Notes under the pieces: model-generated
What the model was told of the DNA's origin: nothing
The model's database searches: none
The model's input: the letters and a program-made list of their open reading frames with translations, nothing else
Source of the DNA: Ixodes scapularis
Lineage: Eukaryota; Arthropoda; Arachnida; Ixodida; Ixodidae
Assembly: GCF_016920785.2 (NCBI RefSeq)
Contig: NW_024609846.1
Coordinates: 109,048,831 to 109,112,830 of the forward strand
Length of the DNA: 64,000 nt
Direction of reading: 5' to 3'
Program-made: the position numbers and the translations under genes
In this document: positions 33,300-45,022 of the stretch, in pieces
Position numbering within the stretch: the first letter of the stretch is position 1
How the letters are laid out: every line of letters begins with the position of its first letter

Positions 33300-33870
33300 C
33301 TTCACCTCAGGTAGCGACATCGGTTGTGACGGGCACAACACCTCTTGATCGCGTCGGCAGTTTCACGTGGTCAGCAGCGACTTGGACGGCGACTGACGTT
33401 GTTTTGGGCTCCTCTGGAGGCTGAAGAGGTGTACGCAGTGTAAATTTGTTCTCGATGACGGCGCTGTATTCACACAAAAAGTCCATGCCGAGAATAACGT
33501 CTGTGAAAGAGTCTTGTAGAACGACGAATTCCACAGGGTACGTCTCGCAGTGATTCTCGACTCGGGCAGTGCACCTTCCGACGGGCGTAATAAGGTGTCT
33601 TCCAGCGGTTTGAATTCGTGGTTAACCCGAGGACGTCGTAACCTTTCGCAGGCGGCGAGAGAGCCTCCCACTTAAGACTGAGTAGTCCGCTCCGGTGTCG
33701 AGGAGGGCCGATGCGTCGTGGTCGTCGATAACAAATTTTCGCTTGTTGGGCGCCGCTGAAGGGGGTCGTTGCCATGTGTGGCGTCTGGAGAGTGGGAGCG
33801 CACAGCGTTCCTGGATGCTTTTTACTTTATTTGGCAACGCCACCTCCAGGCGTTGCCGCACCGCACTTAG
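33300..33870 (-). pseudogene. Gypsy aspartic protease
   Basis: Element-sense frame with ALLDTGADYSVLSG; the catalytic DTG (33691-33699) is intact. A shifted frame carries FVVLQDSFTDVILGMDFLCE and YSAVIENKF, the C-terminal half with the ILGxDFL motif. A frameshift between the halves inactivates it. It lies between gag and reverse transcriptase, the normal gypsy position. Confidence 0.8.
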
Positions 33871-34012
33871 TTTTCCTGTTGACGCAGGGGAGACAGGCTC
33901 TATGTGCGTGTTCGTGGCGCCGTAGACGCTGAACGTCGTGGCGATGGGGAGCGGGATTCACGGCGGAAAGTCGGCGCTGAGGAGGGCGAGCGTGGAGGTA
34001 CTCTTCGATGCC

Positions 34013-35000
34013 TCAAGGGCGTTCGCCGTACCTCAGGTGAATCGTTTCGGTGGAAATCACGCAGCCCAAGTCGACTGTAGAGGCATCAGTGCTAGATGTG
34101 GTTGGTTTTTTCGCAGTGGTAGAAGAGGGGGCGCCCCTCGGCCGTTTGCCATACGTCGCGCGGTCTTTCTTGGCGAGGGCACGCGGCATTGGGGTGTCTG
34201 ATCGGGGTGGCACCAGAACCTGGCGGGCAGCTTGCGGCGGTCGTCGGGTCATGGTGGCGTAGCTCACCGTCGGTTCTCCTGGCGTCGTCATGTCGATGGG
34301 AATTTCAAGTCGGACCGCCTGTTTGACTTCCTCGCGGTTAACCCCGGCGATGGAGAGTGTCTTTGGACGACTCGAGGCTGGCAGCAACCTGTTAAGTTCC
34401 TCCCGGACGACGTCCCGGACAATTTCGTGGACGTCCGGGTTTACACAGGCTGTTTTGCCGCTAAACAGGGTGGATGCAATGATTCCTGGATGTCGTTGCG
34501 AGAGGAAAAAGCCTGCTTGGAGGGCGCACTCGATGTTGGTTGCCTCCGTGACGAAAGCTTCGACGGCGGTCGACGGGTTGCGGACGAGGTCTCCTAAGAA
34601 ACCTTGTCTCATCCCGCGCATAAGAACCCGCAGGTTCTTGTCGCCTGCGGCTTGTGGGTTTGAAGGGCTTCTCAGGCGCAAGACGCCTTGTACAAAGCTT
34701 GTGACAACTCGTTTGGCCCCTGGGCTTGCGTTCGAAGAAGGTTCTCTGCATTCTCCTGTGGGTCTTAAGTGGTGAACGCCCGCAAACCTCGCTCCTGCAG
34801 ACATCCCACGATGTTAACGTTGGCTCGTGGTTCTGGAACCAGCGCTTAGCGGTGCCGGTTCTGCAGGCGCTGTTCTGGTGTCCAGTTGTTGTGTCGTGCC
34901 ATTCGGTCCTACTGCTTGAGCCAGTCTTCAACATCCTTATGAATCTCGCCGTGCCAATTCGCCGGTGTCCGAGGCGCAAATGGCAGGCATACGATGGAAG
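34013..35000 (-). pseudogene. Gypsy gag
   Basis: Minus-strand frames hold a gag-like protein: GDKNLRVLMRGMRQGFLGDL, RNPSTAVEAFVTEATNIECA and REELNRLLPASS, then a basic Ser/Pro-rich tail. Low sequence conservation is normal for gag. An upstream frame (34461-34979) encodes the first part shifted by a frame (LGHRRIGTARFIRM, VEDWLKQ-like region). Assignment rests on position between the 5' LTR and protease and on the helical, charged composition. No CCHC knuckle was noticed. Confidence 0.6.
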
Positions 35001-35235
35001 GGTCAGTTAGCGGCCGCTGCTACTCGGTCCCCATTGTCGGCGTTTTCGTCTTCCTCGGCTGCTCTGAGAGTTGAACGAACTCCAGAGTGTGGACTTGGCT
35101 GCGGCGGCTGGCTCAGGTCGCGGGTTCGTCGACGGGGACTACATTTCCTGGACTTGAGAAAGATCGGGTTCGAGAGATCCTCTGATAGGTACGCTTCAAG
35201 GGCATGAAACGTGATACCCATTCCCTCCACCAAAA

Positions 35236-36003
35236 TGTCACGAGTGACGAATGATGAGGCGGCGAATAACTGAATAAACGGAATGTTTAATGGTGCGAAC
35301 TTGTGCCCAAAACAAAAGAAAGGGGAAGCGAGTTAGTGTCGTGAGTGTCGACGTCGGCCATACAGCAGGATCGAGAGCTGGGGCGAAACTGACTGTGCAC
35401 GTGGCTCGCCACACGGAGTTCCCATTTGCACGCGTTGGCTTCTGGAACAATCGGAGTAGAAGGTCCTACGCGTAGAAAGTTTGCACCACGAACAAGGGAT
35501 AGGGTTCTCGAATTTACTAGAACAGTGGTTCTCAACCATTGATATTTAGCGGACTTTTTGTGGATCGGCGGTGATACTGGAGGACCCCGTTCCGTGGCCA
35601 GGGGAAGGAGAAGGCATAGGGTAATTATAATAATGATTTATTAGATAGATATAATTCAGGGCTACTGTGATGTAGACTTTTCTCATTGAGATACACACGA
35701 AAAAGCTCACCCCAAAACTGAAACATTTATTCTCAATATGAAAAAAAAAAAAAAAAATACAACTTTTATTCTCGGGCTTGACTGGCGAGGCAGGGGGTCC
35801 GTGATTGCGGACCCCCTGCCTCGCCAGTCTCGCCTCGCTGCCTGCCTCGCTGCCTGCCTCGATAGAGGGCCCCATAGGGTCTGCCGTCCCCATTTTTGAA
35901 CCACTGTACTAGAACATTAAATGGAAAGAATAAATAAAAAACGCGAATTTCCCAGGAATCGAACCCTTGGCCTCCGCACGCTTCCCGAAGGCTTGTGCTA
36001 TGG
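35236..36003 (-). repeat. 5' LTR of the gypsy element, start truncated
   Basis: In element sense it ends CACTCGTGACA at 35236, directly before the candidate primer-binding site. It retains a box B GGTTCGATTCC (35955-35965, minus) and anticodon-arm-like AAGCGTGCGGAGGCC, but the first part of the head is replaced by unrelated sequence near 36003. A hAT MITE (35523-35906) lies inside. Confidence 0.75.
35523..35906. mobile_element. hAT-type MITE, 384 bp
   Basis: Ends CAGTGGTTCTCAA and TTTGAACCACTG are hAT-like and are flanked by a perfect 8-bp duplication TACTAGAA (35515-35522 and 35907-35914). Inside lies a perfect 21-bp-arm hairpin at 35781-35828 (ACTGGCGAGGCAGGGGGTCC, loop TGATTG), followed by CTGCCTGCCTCG repeats and a poly-A run. 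Confidence 0.9.
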
Positions 36004-36118
36004 AAAGGGATACAACTTTTACTGTGATTAGAAATGGGAAAATATTCGTCAGTCAAAAAGCGCGAGTGGCAGCAATTGAAATCAGGAGTGAACGAGAACT
36101 AGATAAAATTAGGTAAAC

Positions 36119-36843
36119 ATGGACTCGTGTTTTGATTTGTTCTGCAAGTCGCGCGCATACATCGAGGGTTCGAATGTAGAAGGCCACCTTGACGCTAAGT
36201 TAAATTTATTTCACATAAATGTTTGAAGTATTCATAAAAATTGGGATCAGTTATTGGAATTATTAGGCGAGCCAATTCTAGTTTTAAATGTGCTTATTTT
36301 GAGACATGCAAATGTTGACGAGGCAGCTTGCGCTATGTTTTGCTTACAAGGCTTTCTTTTGTATAACTTATGTCGAAATGGCAGAAAAGGGGGTGTTATT
36401 ATTATGTATATAAATGACCATTTCTTGTCTGGAAATATTTGTGTATATCCAACAAGCAGAGATCTGCGTTGCGACCGTTAATAAAGTGAATGTTTCGCAC
36501 GTCATTTGAGTGTTCTACAGGCCACCTAGTTCGAAAATAAATATATGCTGTGATAAATGGAGACAATTACTTCACAATTTCAATAACCACTAATACAGAG
36601 TTCTTGTTGTAGATTTAATATTGAGATTTTAAGCGAGACAAAGGAAGATGTATCGTATATACTTGACAGCTTCCCGCATTTTGTCGTTGCAAATGTAATT
36701 AATAACTATACCCAGGAGGAATACAATAAAAATAAAATTACGAAATCATGTATAGATTACATAGTTACGAGAATCAGTAATTTACTATATTATCTGGAGT
36801 TGTTAACAAAAAGGTAGCTGATGATCGCATTACTATACTTTTA
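36119..36843 (+). pseudogene. CR1-like LINE ORF2, endonuclease part
   Basis: Left half of a CR1-like LINE split by the copy A/B block. Starting at a plausible ATG (36119), the frames read LFHINV-SIHKNWDQLLELL, VDEAACAMFCLQGF, RKGGVIIMYINDHFLSG, VFYRPPSS, ETKEDVSYILDSFPH and SCIDYIVTRI. These are endonuclease blocks. The catalytic Glu of the TETWL block is lost (VLILRHA). Many frameshifts. The frame stops at a 12-bp target duplication ACTATACTTTTA (36832-36843) and resumes at 52045. Confidence 0.7.
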
Positions 36844-37381
36844 CCCTGCAGGGGACACCTGTGAAAGCAGGTGTTTGGAGAGTGGCGTCTCCATGGACCC
36901 CGAGCCCTGCGGGTTCGCCCGCCCACGTCTGGCTGTGCGTGGCTTTCCCGTGTCCGGGGAAAAGGGCATCCTGGTGGTTGAGCCGAGTCCGGGGTAAGTT
37001 CAGACCCTTCGGGGCTCCCGGACGAGGCAATACACCACTTCGGCCCCCGCTTCCCGTAGACGGGAGTCCTGGCTTGGCCCGACCAGAATGATTCAGTCAG
37101 TCGCCACTTCTACTATCCCCTCCCTTCTTTCGCCCTTATCTTCTCATACTTTTCACTCTCCTCATTTCTCTTTTTTCCTTTTTCAACTCCATTGGCGGCA
37201 AGGGCTAACCTTGGGCGGCGACAGACCCTTTGTCCAAAACCACACTTGGTTATAGTACCTGGGCAGTGCTAATAGTCTCACGGTTCCAGCAAAGCCCTTT
37301 TTGTTATGGTCCATTAACTTTTTCCTTGTTGGGCTCCGTGGTGGGCGGCACACCACAGGTTCTGAACACTTTCCGCCTCTT

Positions 37382-38774
37382 ATGGCTGCCCCTCCTCCTA
37401 AACCCAGATCAGGACAGCCCTGGAAAAGGTGCTGCCTTGAGCACAAAACCATGGAAAAAGACCCTCCTGTGGAACACTTTACGAAGTTCTTTGTTGTTCA
37501 TTCTTTAGATGAACAAAAACCCGTTGCAAAGATATCTTTTTATTGTGTCGAAGGTTCCGGAACACCTTATCGGGTTCTCGTATAAAGCCAAGAAACTGCA
37601 CTCGGGAGACCTCCTTGTTGAGATAGATACAAAACTTCATAGCGAAGCATTATGTGAGCTCACAAACATTGTAGACGTGAAAGTGTCGGTGAGTCCTCAC
37701 CGCACACTCAACACCAACCGTGGAGTTCTTTCCAAGGACGACCTTCTCGAAACAAGTGAAGAAGAACTCCTTGAAGGACTTAAAGGCGCCGGTGTTGTCG
37801 CTGTAAAACGCATAATGTTCCGAGAAGATGGCAGATAAACCCCATCAAGACACGTCATCCTGACCTTCGAGAAACATGCTGTTCCCGCAACAATCAAAGC
37901 AGCCTACCTGAACTGCCGCATTCGTCCCTACATCCCCAACCCGCAACAATGTTTCCGCTGCCAACGATTTGGCCACAGTTCACGGAGTTGCAGAGGAAAA
38001 GAGACTTGTGCGAAGTGCGGAGGGCAGGACCACGTCGCTGACATCTGCGACGCAGTGGCCCGCTGCAGTAACTGCAGTGGACCACACCCAGCCTACTCTC
38101 GCACCTGTCCTCTGTGGAAACAAGAAAACAAAATTCTTTCACTAAAAGCCAAGGAAAATATCACATATCCAGAGGCTAAGAAAAGGTTGTCGTTCCTCCC
38201 AAAGGGAGGCTATGCCGAGGTGGTGCGCAGGGGCCCTGCACCACGCTCAGAGTCAAGGGCCACCCAGGTCTCGCCAGAGATGCTGGCAGTGGCCCTCAAG
38301 GCCCCAACTCCTGAACGCAGGCAGCTGCCCCCTCAGACACCTCGAGGGAGCACGCAAGCTGCCCTCTCACAGAGTGGGACGGCGGCAGCCGTGCCCACTG
38401 TCTCTCCTGGACCCTCCCTGAAGGAGAAGGAGCGAAGCCCTCGCTCCAACTCGCTTGGGAGGGCCTTTTCTTCTAGGGAGCGGCGCGACTCTCGCACCGC
38501 CCCTGGCTCTAGTGGAGTGGAACCGATGGAGCAGGACAATTTGCCCAGCTCCTCCTCCACTCCTCCCTGTGGATCGAGCCGAGGGTGGCAACCGCCCTCT
38601 CGAACACCCGATCAACCGAAGCCTGCAGGCAAACCTGCCTGTGAAACTAGGGAGATGGAAGTAGCAGCTGAGGCTACTGATGCATCCAAAAACCTGTCTG
38701 ACTTCGAAAACACGGATTGGCAGACCCCAAAACCCAAGAACAAAGCAAAAACGCTTGTTAAGCCTCCGAAATGA
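37382..38774 (+). pseudogene. LINE copy A ORF1 (CCHC nucleic-acid-binding protein)
   Basis: Starts MAAPPPKPRSGQPWKRC. A frameshift (two bases fewer than copy B) near 37537 and an in-frame stop at 37836-37838 break it. After a conserved central domain (KKLHSGDLLVEIDTKLHSEA, EELLEGLKGAGVVAVKRIMF) three zinc knuckles follow: CFRCQRFGHSSRSC, CAKCGGQDHVADIC and CSNCSGPHPAYSRTC. The C-terminal third is proline/serine-rich and ends KTLVKPPK. I-clade ORF1 proteins of this kind coat the LINE RNA. Confidence 0.8.
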
Positions 38775-39015
38775 ACCCTCTACCCAAGGCGTTTAATTTC
38801 ACCCCACGCTTTTTTTTTTCATGTATATACCCCATATATGTTAATTCTGGAGCTCTCCAATTTCACATTGTCTACTTTTTTATGTGTATTGCATTGTGAT
38901 AAATATTTTAAAATCACAAGAACCTTTCTTCTTAATATTAATTTTATTATTCATTTTTAGCGATTTTAAAATTTGGCCCACATTCCTAACGCCCCTTTTA
39001 GCTTAACACATTTTT

Positions 39016-41795
39016 ATGGCAGGAGGCTTTTCACAGTGGAATTGCAGAGGACTTTTTCACAACCTGGATGATGTTTACTCCTTGCTTCAGGAGTACACAC
39101 CCTCTGCAGTATGTCTCCAGGAGACATATTTGGGACCATCGAATAGTAATTTCCTGCGATCAAAGTCTTTCGCAAAGATCGCATAACAACGTCTGGCAGT
39201 TCCGGAGGAGTAGCCATTGTTGTGGACGGAACGGTACCAGCTGTTGAAATTTCTTTGAACACTTCTCTGGAGGCTGTCGCAGTACGGTTGATGTTAGATC
39301 GCCTTGTTAGCATATGCTCCCTCTACATAACCCCTTCATCTTCTCTGACGCCGACCGATCTTGAACGCCTTGCAGACCAGCTTCCAGAACCCTATGTTCT
39401 CCTAGGAAATTTTAATGCCCACAATCCGCTCTGGGGAAGTGAACGGGTCGATAGCCGAGGATCTGTTCCAGAAAGGTTTCTCTCCCGAAGAGCTGCGAAT
39501 CTCCTAAATACTGGTGAGGCCACATATTTCAGCTCGACTCACTACTCCTTTTTCTGCATTGACCTATGCATTGTTTCTTCATCCATGTTCACAAAATTTA
39601 CCTGGACTGTCCTGAACAACCTACGTGGCAGTGACCACTTCCCTATCCGTCTCATCCCCACAAAGCCCCCACCTATTCTCCCCTGTTGCCTTCCTCGATG
39701 GAAACTTTCTATAGCAAACTGGGAACTTTTCCAGGAATCTGTAACATCTTCTGTCCTGCCTGTAGCACACTCTATTGACGAAGAAAATGAAATCATCACA
39801 ACTGCCATTGTTGACGCAGCTCTTGCTGCTATTCCACAAACCTCGGGTAAGCTACCCAGGTGCCCAAAGCCTTGTTGGGATAGGGAGTGCCGAAAGTTCA
39901 GAAATCGCCAGAATTGCTCTTGGGCAAAGTTTCGGCAGTATCCCACCCCCACCAACCTTCTCGCATTCGAGCGCCTGCGAGCAGAAGCCCGACGCGTCAG
40001 GAGACAAGTGAAACGCCGTTTCTTTCACTTGAAAACTTCTTCCATTAATAGTTTTCATCCAGCCAAAATTGTATGGGACAGGGTAAGGCGAATGGATGGT
40101 GATTACGCCCACTTTTCAATCCCCCTGCTATCAGCCGACGATGGAGAGGCGTTTTCATCTTTGCAGGAACAGGCTGATGCACTGGGTAGACATTTTGCGC
40201 AGGTCTCCAGCTCTAAGAATTATACGGAAACGTTTTTACGCTTTAAAACCAAAGCTGAGAAGGTCCCAATCCGCCGATCTAATTGCTGTGCCGAAGAATA
40301 TGACCGGCATTTTGCTCTTACTGAGCTTCGTCAAGTCAATGCCACAGCAAAAGCAACATCTCCTGGGGTTCATGACATTCATTACACTATGATTTCCCAT
40401 CTGCCTGAAGCATTCATCGTCATTCTCCTCCAGTTTTTCAATAGAGTGCGGGCAGAGGGGAAGCTGCCGAGCGTGTGGAAAAAGGCTATTGTCATCCCTA
40501 TCTTCAAACCGGGAAAAGACAGAAGTAAGGCCTTTAGCTATAGGCCTATAGCCCTGACTAGCTGCCTGGGAAAGACATTCGAGCGGCTGGTTAACAATAG
40601 GCTGATCTTCATTCTTGAACGGAACTCGCTTTTAAGCAATTTACAGTGTGGCTTGCGTGCCGCCAGGTCCAATGCCGACCACCTCGTACGATTGGAAACG
40701 GGCATCTGAGAGGCCTTTATAAACACGCAGTTCTGCCTTTCAGTATTTTTTGACCTTGAAAAGGCTTACGATACCACTTGTCGGTACGGTATCCTTCAAG
40801 ACATTATCAAGATGAATATTGGCGGGAATATGTTTAATTGCATCGCAGACTTTTTGCAGGATCGCACCTTTCAGGTGCGATTGGGAACAACCCTTTCGTC
40901 ATGTTTCATCCAGGAGAATGGAGTCCCCCAAGGATGTGCCCTGAGCGTTGCCCTCTTTCTTATTAAAATCAACTCTCGGTCCCCAGCAATACCACCTTCG
41001 GTCTCCTACTCGCTTTATGTTGATGACGTCCAGGTCTGCTTTTCGGCATGTAATTTAGCTATCTGCGAGCGCCAAATCCAAGTAACCATTAATAAAATGA
41101 GTAAATGGGCTGATGAGAATGGTTTCAAGTTTTTTTGCTGAAAAGACCGAGGCTGTTTGCTTCTCCCGGGCAAGGGGAATGTTTCCCGAACCATCGCTTC
41201 ACATAAATGGCACACCCCTTCCCGCCCGACCGGAACACAGGTTCCTCGGTGTGACTTTTGACAGCAAGCTTACTTTCGGCCCCCATATCAAGGCACTGAA
41301 ACTGAAATGCCAGCAGAAACTAAACATTTTAAAAGTCCTTTCACATCGCACCTGGGGTGCGGACAGGGTATGTCTTTTACGAATTTACAGGGCTGTAGTG
41401 CGCTCTGCCCTGGATTATGGAAGCTTTGTTTACAGATCTGCGAAACCATCCACCCTCAAGATGCTTGATCCTATTCACCACCAGGGGATCCGTTTGGCAA
41501 CGGGGGCATTCCGTATGTCGCCGGTACTTAGCCTGTACGCTGAATCGCACGAGTGCTCGCTCGAGAGACGTAGACTTTTTCTCGCTGTTCAGTACTTTCT
41601 AAGACTCCGTTCTTTTCCGCAAAATCCTGGTTATGAAATGATTAAAAATTTAAACTATGAGCGCTTATTTCAGAACAAACCATCTATAACCCCTCCCTTT
41701 GCACTACCTGTAAGAATTGCAACAGAACAATACGATTTTGATACTCTCTCTCCTGTCCTCGGAATTCAACAAAGAACTGCACCCTGGAAAGTTGC
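39016..41795 (+). pseudogene. LINE copy A ORF2 (endonuclease, reverse transcriptase)
   Basis: Starts at MAGGFSQWNCRGL. Endonuclease blocks: WNCRGL, QETYLGPS (catalytic Glu kept) and NFNAHNPLW, where copy B has GDFN, so copy A has lost the metal-binding Asp. A 4-base deletion near 39161 shifts the frame. Reverse transcriptase: AIVIPIFKPGKDR, YRPIALTSCLGK, FFDLEKAYDT, QGCALSVALF, LYVDDVQVCF (catalytic DD intact) and FLGVTFDSKLTFGPHI. There is a stop at 40707-40709 and a one-base insertion near 41131. It is interrupted at 41795; RNase H resumes at 44754. Confidence 0.85.
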
Positions 41796-44748
41796 TGTGA
41801 TGAGCGATCCCGCGACCAGCCGAAGAGGACGAGGAGGAAGAAGACGAGGGGGGGGGCATGCGAAGAGCGCGAGAGGGGATTCGGGCGGTTGACAAAGGAC
41901 GGAGCAGACGCGACCCGACCGGACCTCCGTCGGCGTGAGCAGACGTCAAGAGGCCCGACCCACAACCGACTTCTCACGCAGTCCGGGCGCCAACCTTCCG
42001 GAGGTAGACAAGACTGCATGCGTGGCGCAGTTGAACACCCGCTGCAACTCCGTGCCACAGACGTTCTGGGCCTGACTCAAGCCTTCGGTCAACGCCCAAC
42101 TGCCTCGTCGGTACGTCCTCCGGCCCAGACCTTGGCGGACACCTGGTCATAGGCTGCCACCGGCGTACGGGGCCTGATTCAAGCCTTCGGCCATCGGTCA
42201 ACTGCCTCGTCACTACGTCTGGACCTAGGCCCTGACGTCGTAGACTCCTGATCATCGGCTACCACGGGTGCTACACCGCAAGGACTGAAAAGTCGTGAGC
42301 GAGGGACTTTTTAGGAGACACTCGAACCTTAACATTTGTTTAAGTGGTGTAAATAGTTGTGTAAGTTAGGGATGTCGCGAACCACCCTAGGTTCGATTTC
42401 GAAAGGTTTCGATATTTGCGAAGCGAACTGAGGTTCGATTTCGAAAAAATTCGAGATTTTCGTACCGACCGAGGTTCGATTTCGAAAAATTCGCAACTTT
42501 TGACCACAGCGGAGTTTCGAATTCGAAAATTTCGAAGCTTTCACGGTTTCCAAAATTTCGAATTCGAATATATCGAATATTTTTTTACTTCAGGTTCGAT
42601 AAATTCGAAGATCTCGAAATTCTTTGTAAAAAAATTCAAAAACTTCGAACGCTTCGAATTTTTATAGACAGGAAGTTCGAACAATTTGAAGATTTCGAAT
42701 TTCCTTTTGCATAAAGTTCGAAAAGTTCGAAGGTTTCGATTCTCTTTTAACGCTAAATTAAAAAAAAAAAATTTTTTTTGAAGATTTTGAATTTCTTTCT
42801 AATCCAAGTTTTCAAAGTTAGTCCGATTTTCAAGTTTTTCCACAGTTTCAGTTTCAAATAATGTTTTCACGACTCACTGGTTTTCACGAAATCAAGTTTA
42901 GAAAAGTTAGGGTGTGATATCTAGATTCTGCGAAGTTGGTCAGGCAATTAAATGAGACGACGAGTGTCCCGGACGTGCTAGAATATTTGCCAGTGCAGAA
43001 TTGTGACCGCCCCTTGCACGACCTGGCAAACTACCTCGCCACCCCTTGCACGCTGGTAGTAATCCGATCCGGTGAAGTTTATAATTGTCCTGGAGGTTTA
43101 TTTTCTGGGACGGAGGAATCGCCTCGCAAAAAGCACAAAAGCCGACACAACTCGAGGTCGAGGAGCGTTCTACCATACAAGTGGCGTCGGAAGAGGAAAA
43201 ACGGGGGAAAGAGGGTAGCGGGGGGGGGGGGGGGGGGGGGGGGGTCTTCAGCCTCCTTATCCCCCTTGCAGGTATTTCGAACTGTTAAAGAAAACAATAC
43301 GGGGAAAGAGGGCGTGGTCGAGCTTATTTTAATCTGAAATTATTTATGCATATGTATAGCTACTGTCGCTCTTCACTGCATAAAAGGTTGCGTAGATGGT
43401 CATTGTTAGAAACTCGTTGTCAGAAGGCACTGCTCGTCACATGCTTAGTGGTTCGGAAGTTCAAAGCTGTCTTTTCGACCTAAACACTTGTGCCGATAGT
43501 AACAAAAAAAAAAATAATAAATGCGGGAATAAAAAGCAGGAGAAAAAAGAAAAACTATCAAGAATTCGTCGGAAGTGTTCTATTCTTGCATATTCAGAGG
43601 TTCAGAACTTCGAAACAAGTTTCTTTTACCAAAATGTGTACAGGCTAAAAGAAACACGTCCCAGGAACGTGAAGCGAAAAAAAAAAGTTCTCTTTTAATG
43701 ACGTGCTGAACTTGAACACTATTAGAAATCTTCTCCCATGAGCTAATTTATTCCTTAACGTGAAAAAAACAATAAATATATTATTTCGTATTCTGCAGAT
43801 GGCAATGATATGTACTGTCTGTGGTGTTAATTTAAATGCGATACCTCAAACAACTTAGACGAAAATAAATATCAAGTTTAGGTTATAATTGCATGCAGAT
43901 ACATGTTTGGACATTTCTTCGAAACTCACGTTGTATAACGATAATCACATCTTAAGACGGCACTTACCTAGGCTATACATAGATCATAGATCAAGTATAA
44001 CATATCTACCATAAAGCAGCGTGCTTCAAATCTGGCACAAACGATAATCGTCAAAAACCCGTCGTCCTTCCTCGCCCCTTCGGGGATTTATTTCTTTAAA
44101 CCTAAGCATGCCAGAACATTGAAATAAACGACATTGTCTTTCGTAAGGAACGCAGCACCGCGTGTAAAAGTTGGAGAAAAAAAAATTACGAAGGCACCCC
44201 ACTACTTGAAATCAAATGAAACCGTCCGCCGGTCTTTCGAAGTTCGACGAACGTCGAACTTTTACCCTTAAAGTTCGAAGTTCGTCGAACTTCTGACTTT
44301 TCAGAATCCGAAAGTTCGAAACTTTTCAAATTCTCTTGATAAATAAGTTCGAAAGTTCGAAATTCATCGAATTTTTTGGTCAGTGAAGTTCGAAAGTTCG
44401 ACAAGCATCGAACCTTGCAGCACAATAAATTCGAAAGTTCGAAAAAGATCGAATTTTTTAGCGTAATAAGTTCGACGGTTCAAAAAGCGTCGAACTTCTT
44501 AGCTTAACAAGTTCGAAAATTCGACCTCCGTCGAATTTTGCGATATAGACAATTCAAAAAATCGAAATCTTTCGAACCTTTCGAACTGCTTGATTCGATC
44601 ATCGAAACTTCGATTCGAAAAAAGTTCGCGGCATCCCTAGTGTAAATATATTTTTTTTTTCTATATTTCTACAGTGCAATGTGAATTATCCCATAACGCA
44701 TCCTCGTGTCTTCTGTCATTTCTTTACCACATCACGAACCTCACGACA
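41796..44748 (+). mobile_element. Solo LTR inserted in LINE copy A
   Basis: Starts TGTGATGAGCGATCC, ends CTCACGACA, and is flanked by a perfect 5-bp duplication GTTGC (41791-41795 and 44749-44753). Without the hAT-like insertion at 42367-44639 it measures about 673 bp and holds no protein domain, so it is a solo LTR. It contains a diverged direct repeat of about 97 bp (CTGACTCAAGCCTTCGG.. at 42073 and CTGATTCAAGCCTTCGG.. at 42173). Orientation is arbitrary. Confidence 0.8.
42367..44639. mobile_element. hAT-like element filled with TTCGAA motifs
   Basis: Inverted ends TAGGGATGTCGCGAAC and GTTCGCGGCATCCCTA. Flanks GTGTAAGT (42359-42366) and GTGTAAAT (44640-44647) form an 8-bp duplication with one mismatch. 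About 370 bp at the left and 410 bp at the right consist of closely spaced GTTCGAAxxTTCGAA motifs. The centre (42900-44190) lacks them and includes a run of 25 G (43220-43244). No transposase recognised. Confidence 0.8.
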
Positions 44749-44753
44749 GTTGC

Positions 44754-45022
44754 CAATACTTGTAATCTTTCTGTGACCAAGCACAAAAAAGATACAGTTG
44801 ACCCTAGTGTTCTCGGGCAAGAATTCCTAGAGCTTTGTACCTCGTACAATGGCTACAAGTACTTCTTTACTGATGGATCAAAAAGCCAGAGACTACGTTG
44901 GCTGCGCTGCTATCGGCGAGGGCTACAGATCTGTAAAAAGTTAAACGAAAATGCCTCAATTTTTACTGCCGAACTTTATGGTATGATAACTGCAGTTGAC
45001 CACATTCTGAGACATCGATATA
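44754..45022 (+). pseudogene. LINE copy A RNase H fragment
   Basis: Resumes copy A after the solo LTR. Frames read VANTCNLSVTKHKKDTVDPS, YKYFFTDGSKSQ (first catalytic Asp) and NASIFTAELYGMITAVDHIL (catalytic Glu), then the sequence leaves the LINE at 45022. The remaining RNase H and the 3' end are absent. Confidence 0.8.

Larger units (their letters stand above)
26796..36003 (-). mobile_element. Ty3/gypsy element with tRNA-headed LTRs
   Basis: A decayed LTR retrotransposon in reverse orientation. From right to left: 5' LTR (36003-35236), gag, protease, reverse transcriptase, RNase H, integrase, polypurine tract and 3' LTR (27196-26796), the standard gypsy order. TGGTGGAGGGAATGG just after the 5' LTR could be the primer-binding site. 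Three younger elements interrupt it: a long-inverted-repeat element (27671-30320) in integrase, a mariner-type MITE (32305-32742) in reverse transcriptase and a hAT MITE (35523-35906) in the 5' LTR. All genes carry frameshifts or stops. Confidence 0.85.
36844..45022 (+). mobile_element. I-type LINE copy A, 3'-truncated
   Basis: Begins CCCTGCAGGGGACACCTG, with a small conserved hairpin (CACCTG..CAGGTG), and has a long 5' UTR. Two ORFs encode a CCHC ORF1 and an endonuclease-reverse transcriptase-RNase H ORF2. It is about 95% identical by eye to copy B. A solo LTR (41796-44748) interrupts it, and it ends abruptly inside RNase H at GACATCGATATA (45022). About 785 bp present in copy B (51247-52032) are absent. 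Confidence 0.85.

Noticed and set aside
37183..38664. Additional proteins on both strands overlapping LINE ORF1
   Set aside because: They are GC-rich shadows of ORF1; the same shadows recur in copy B at matching places.
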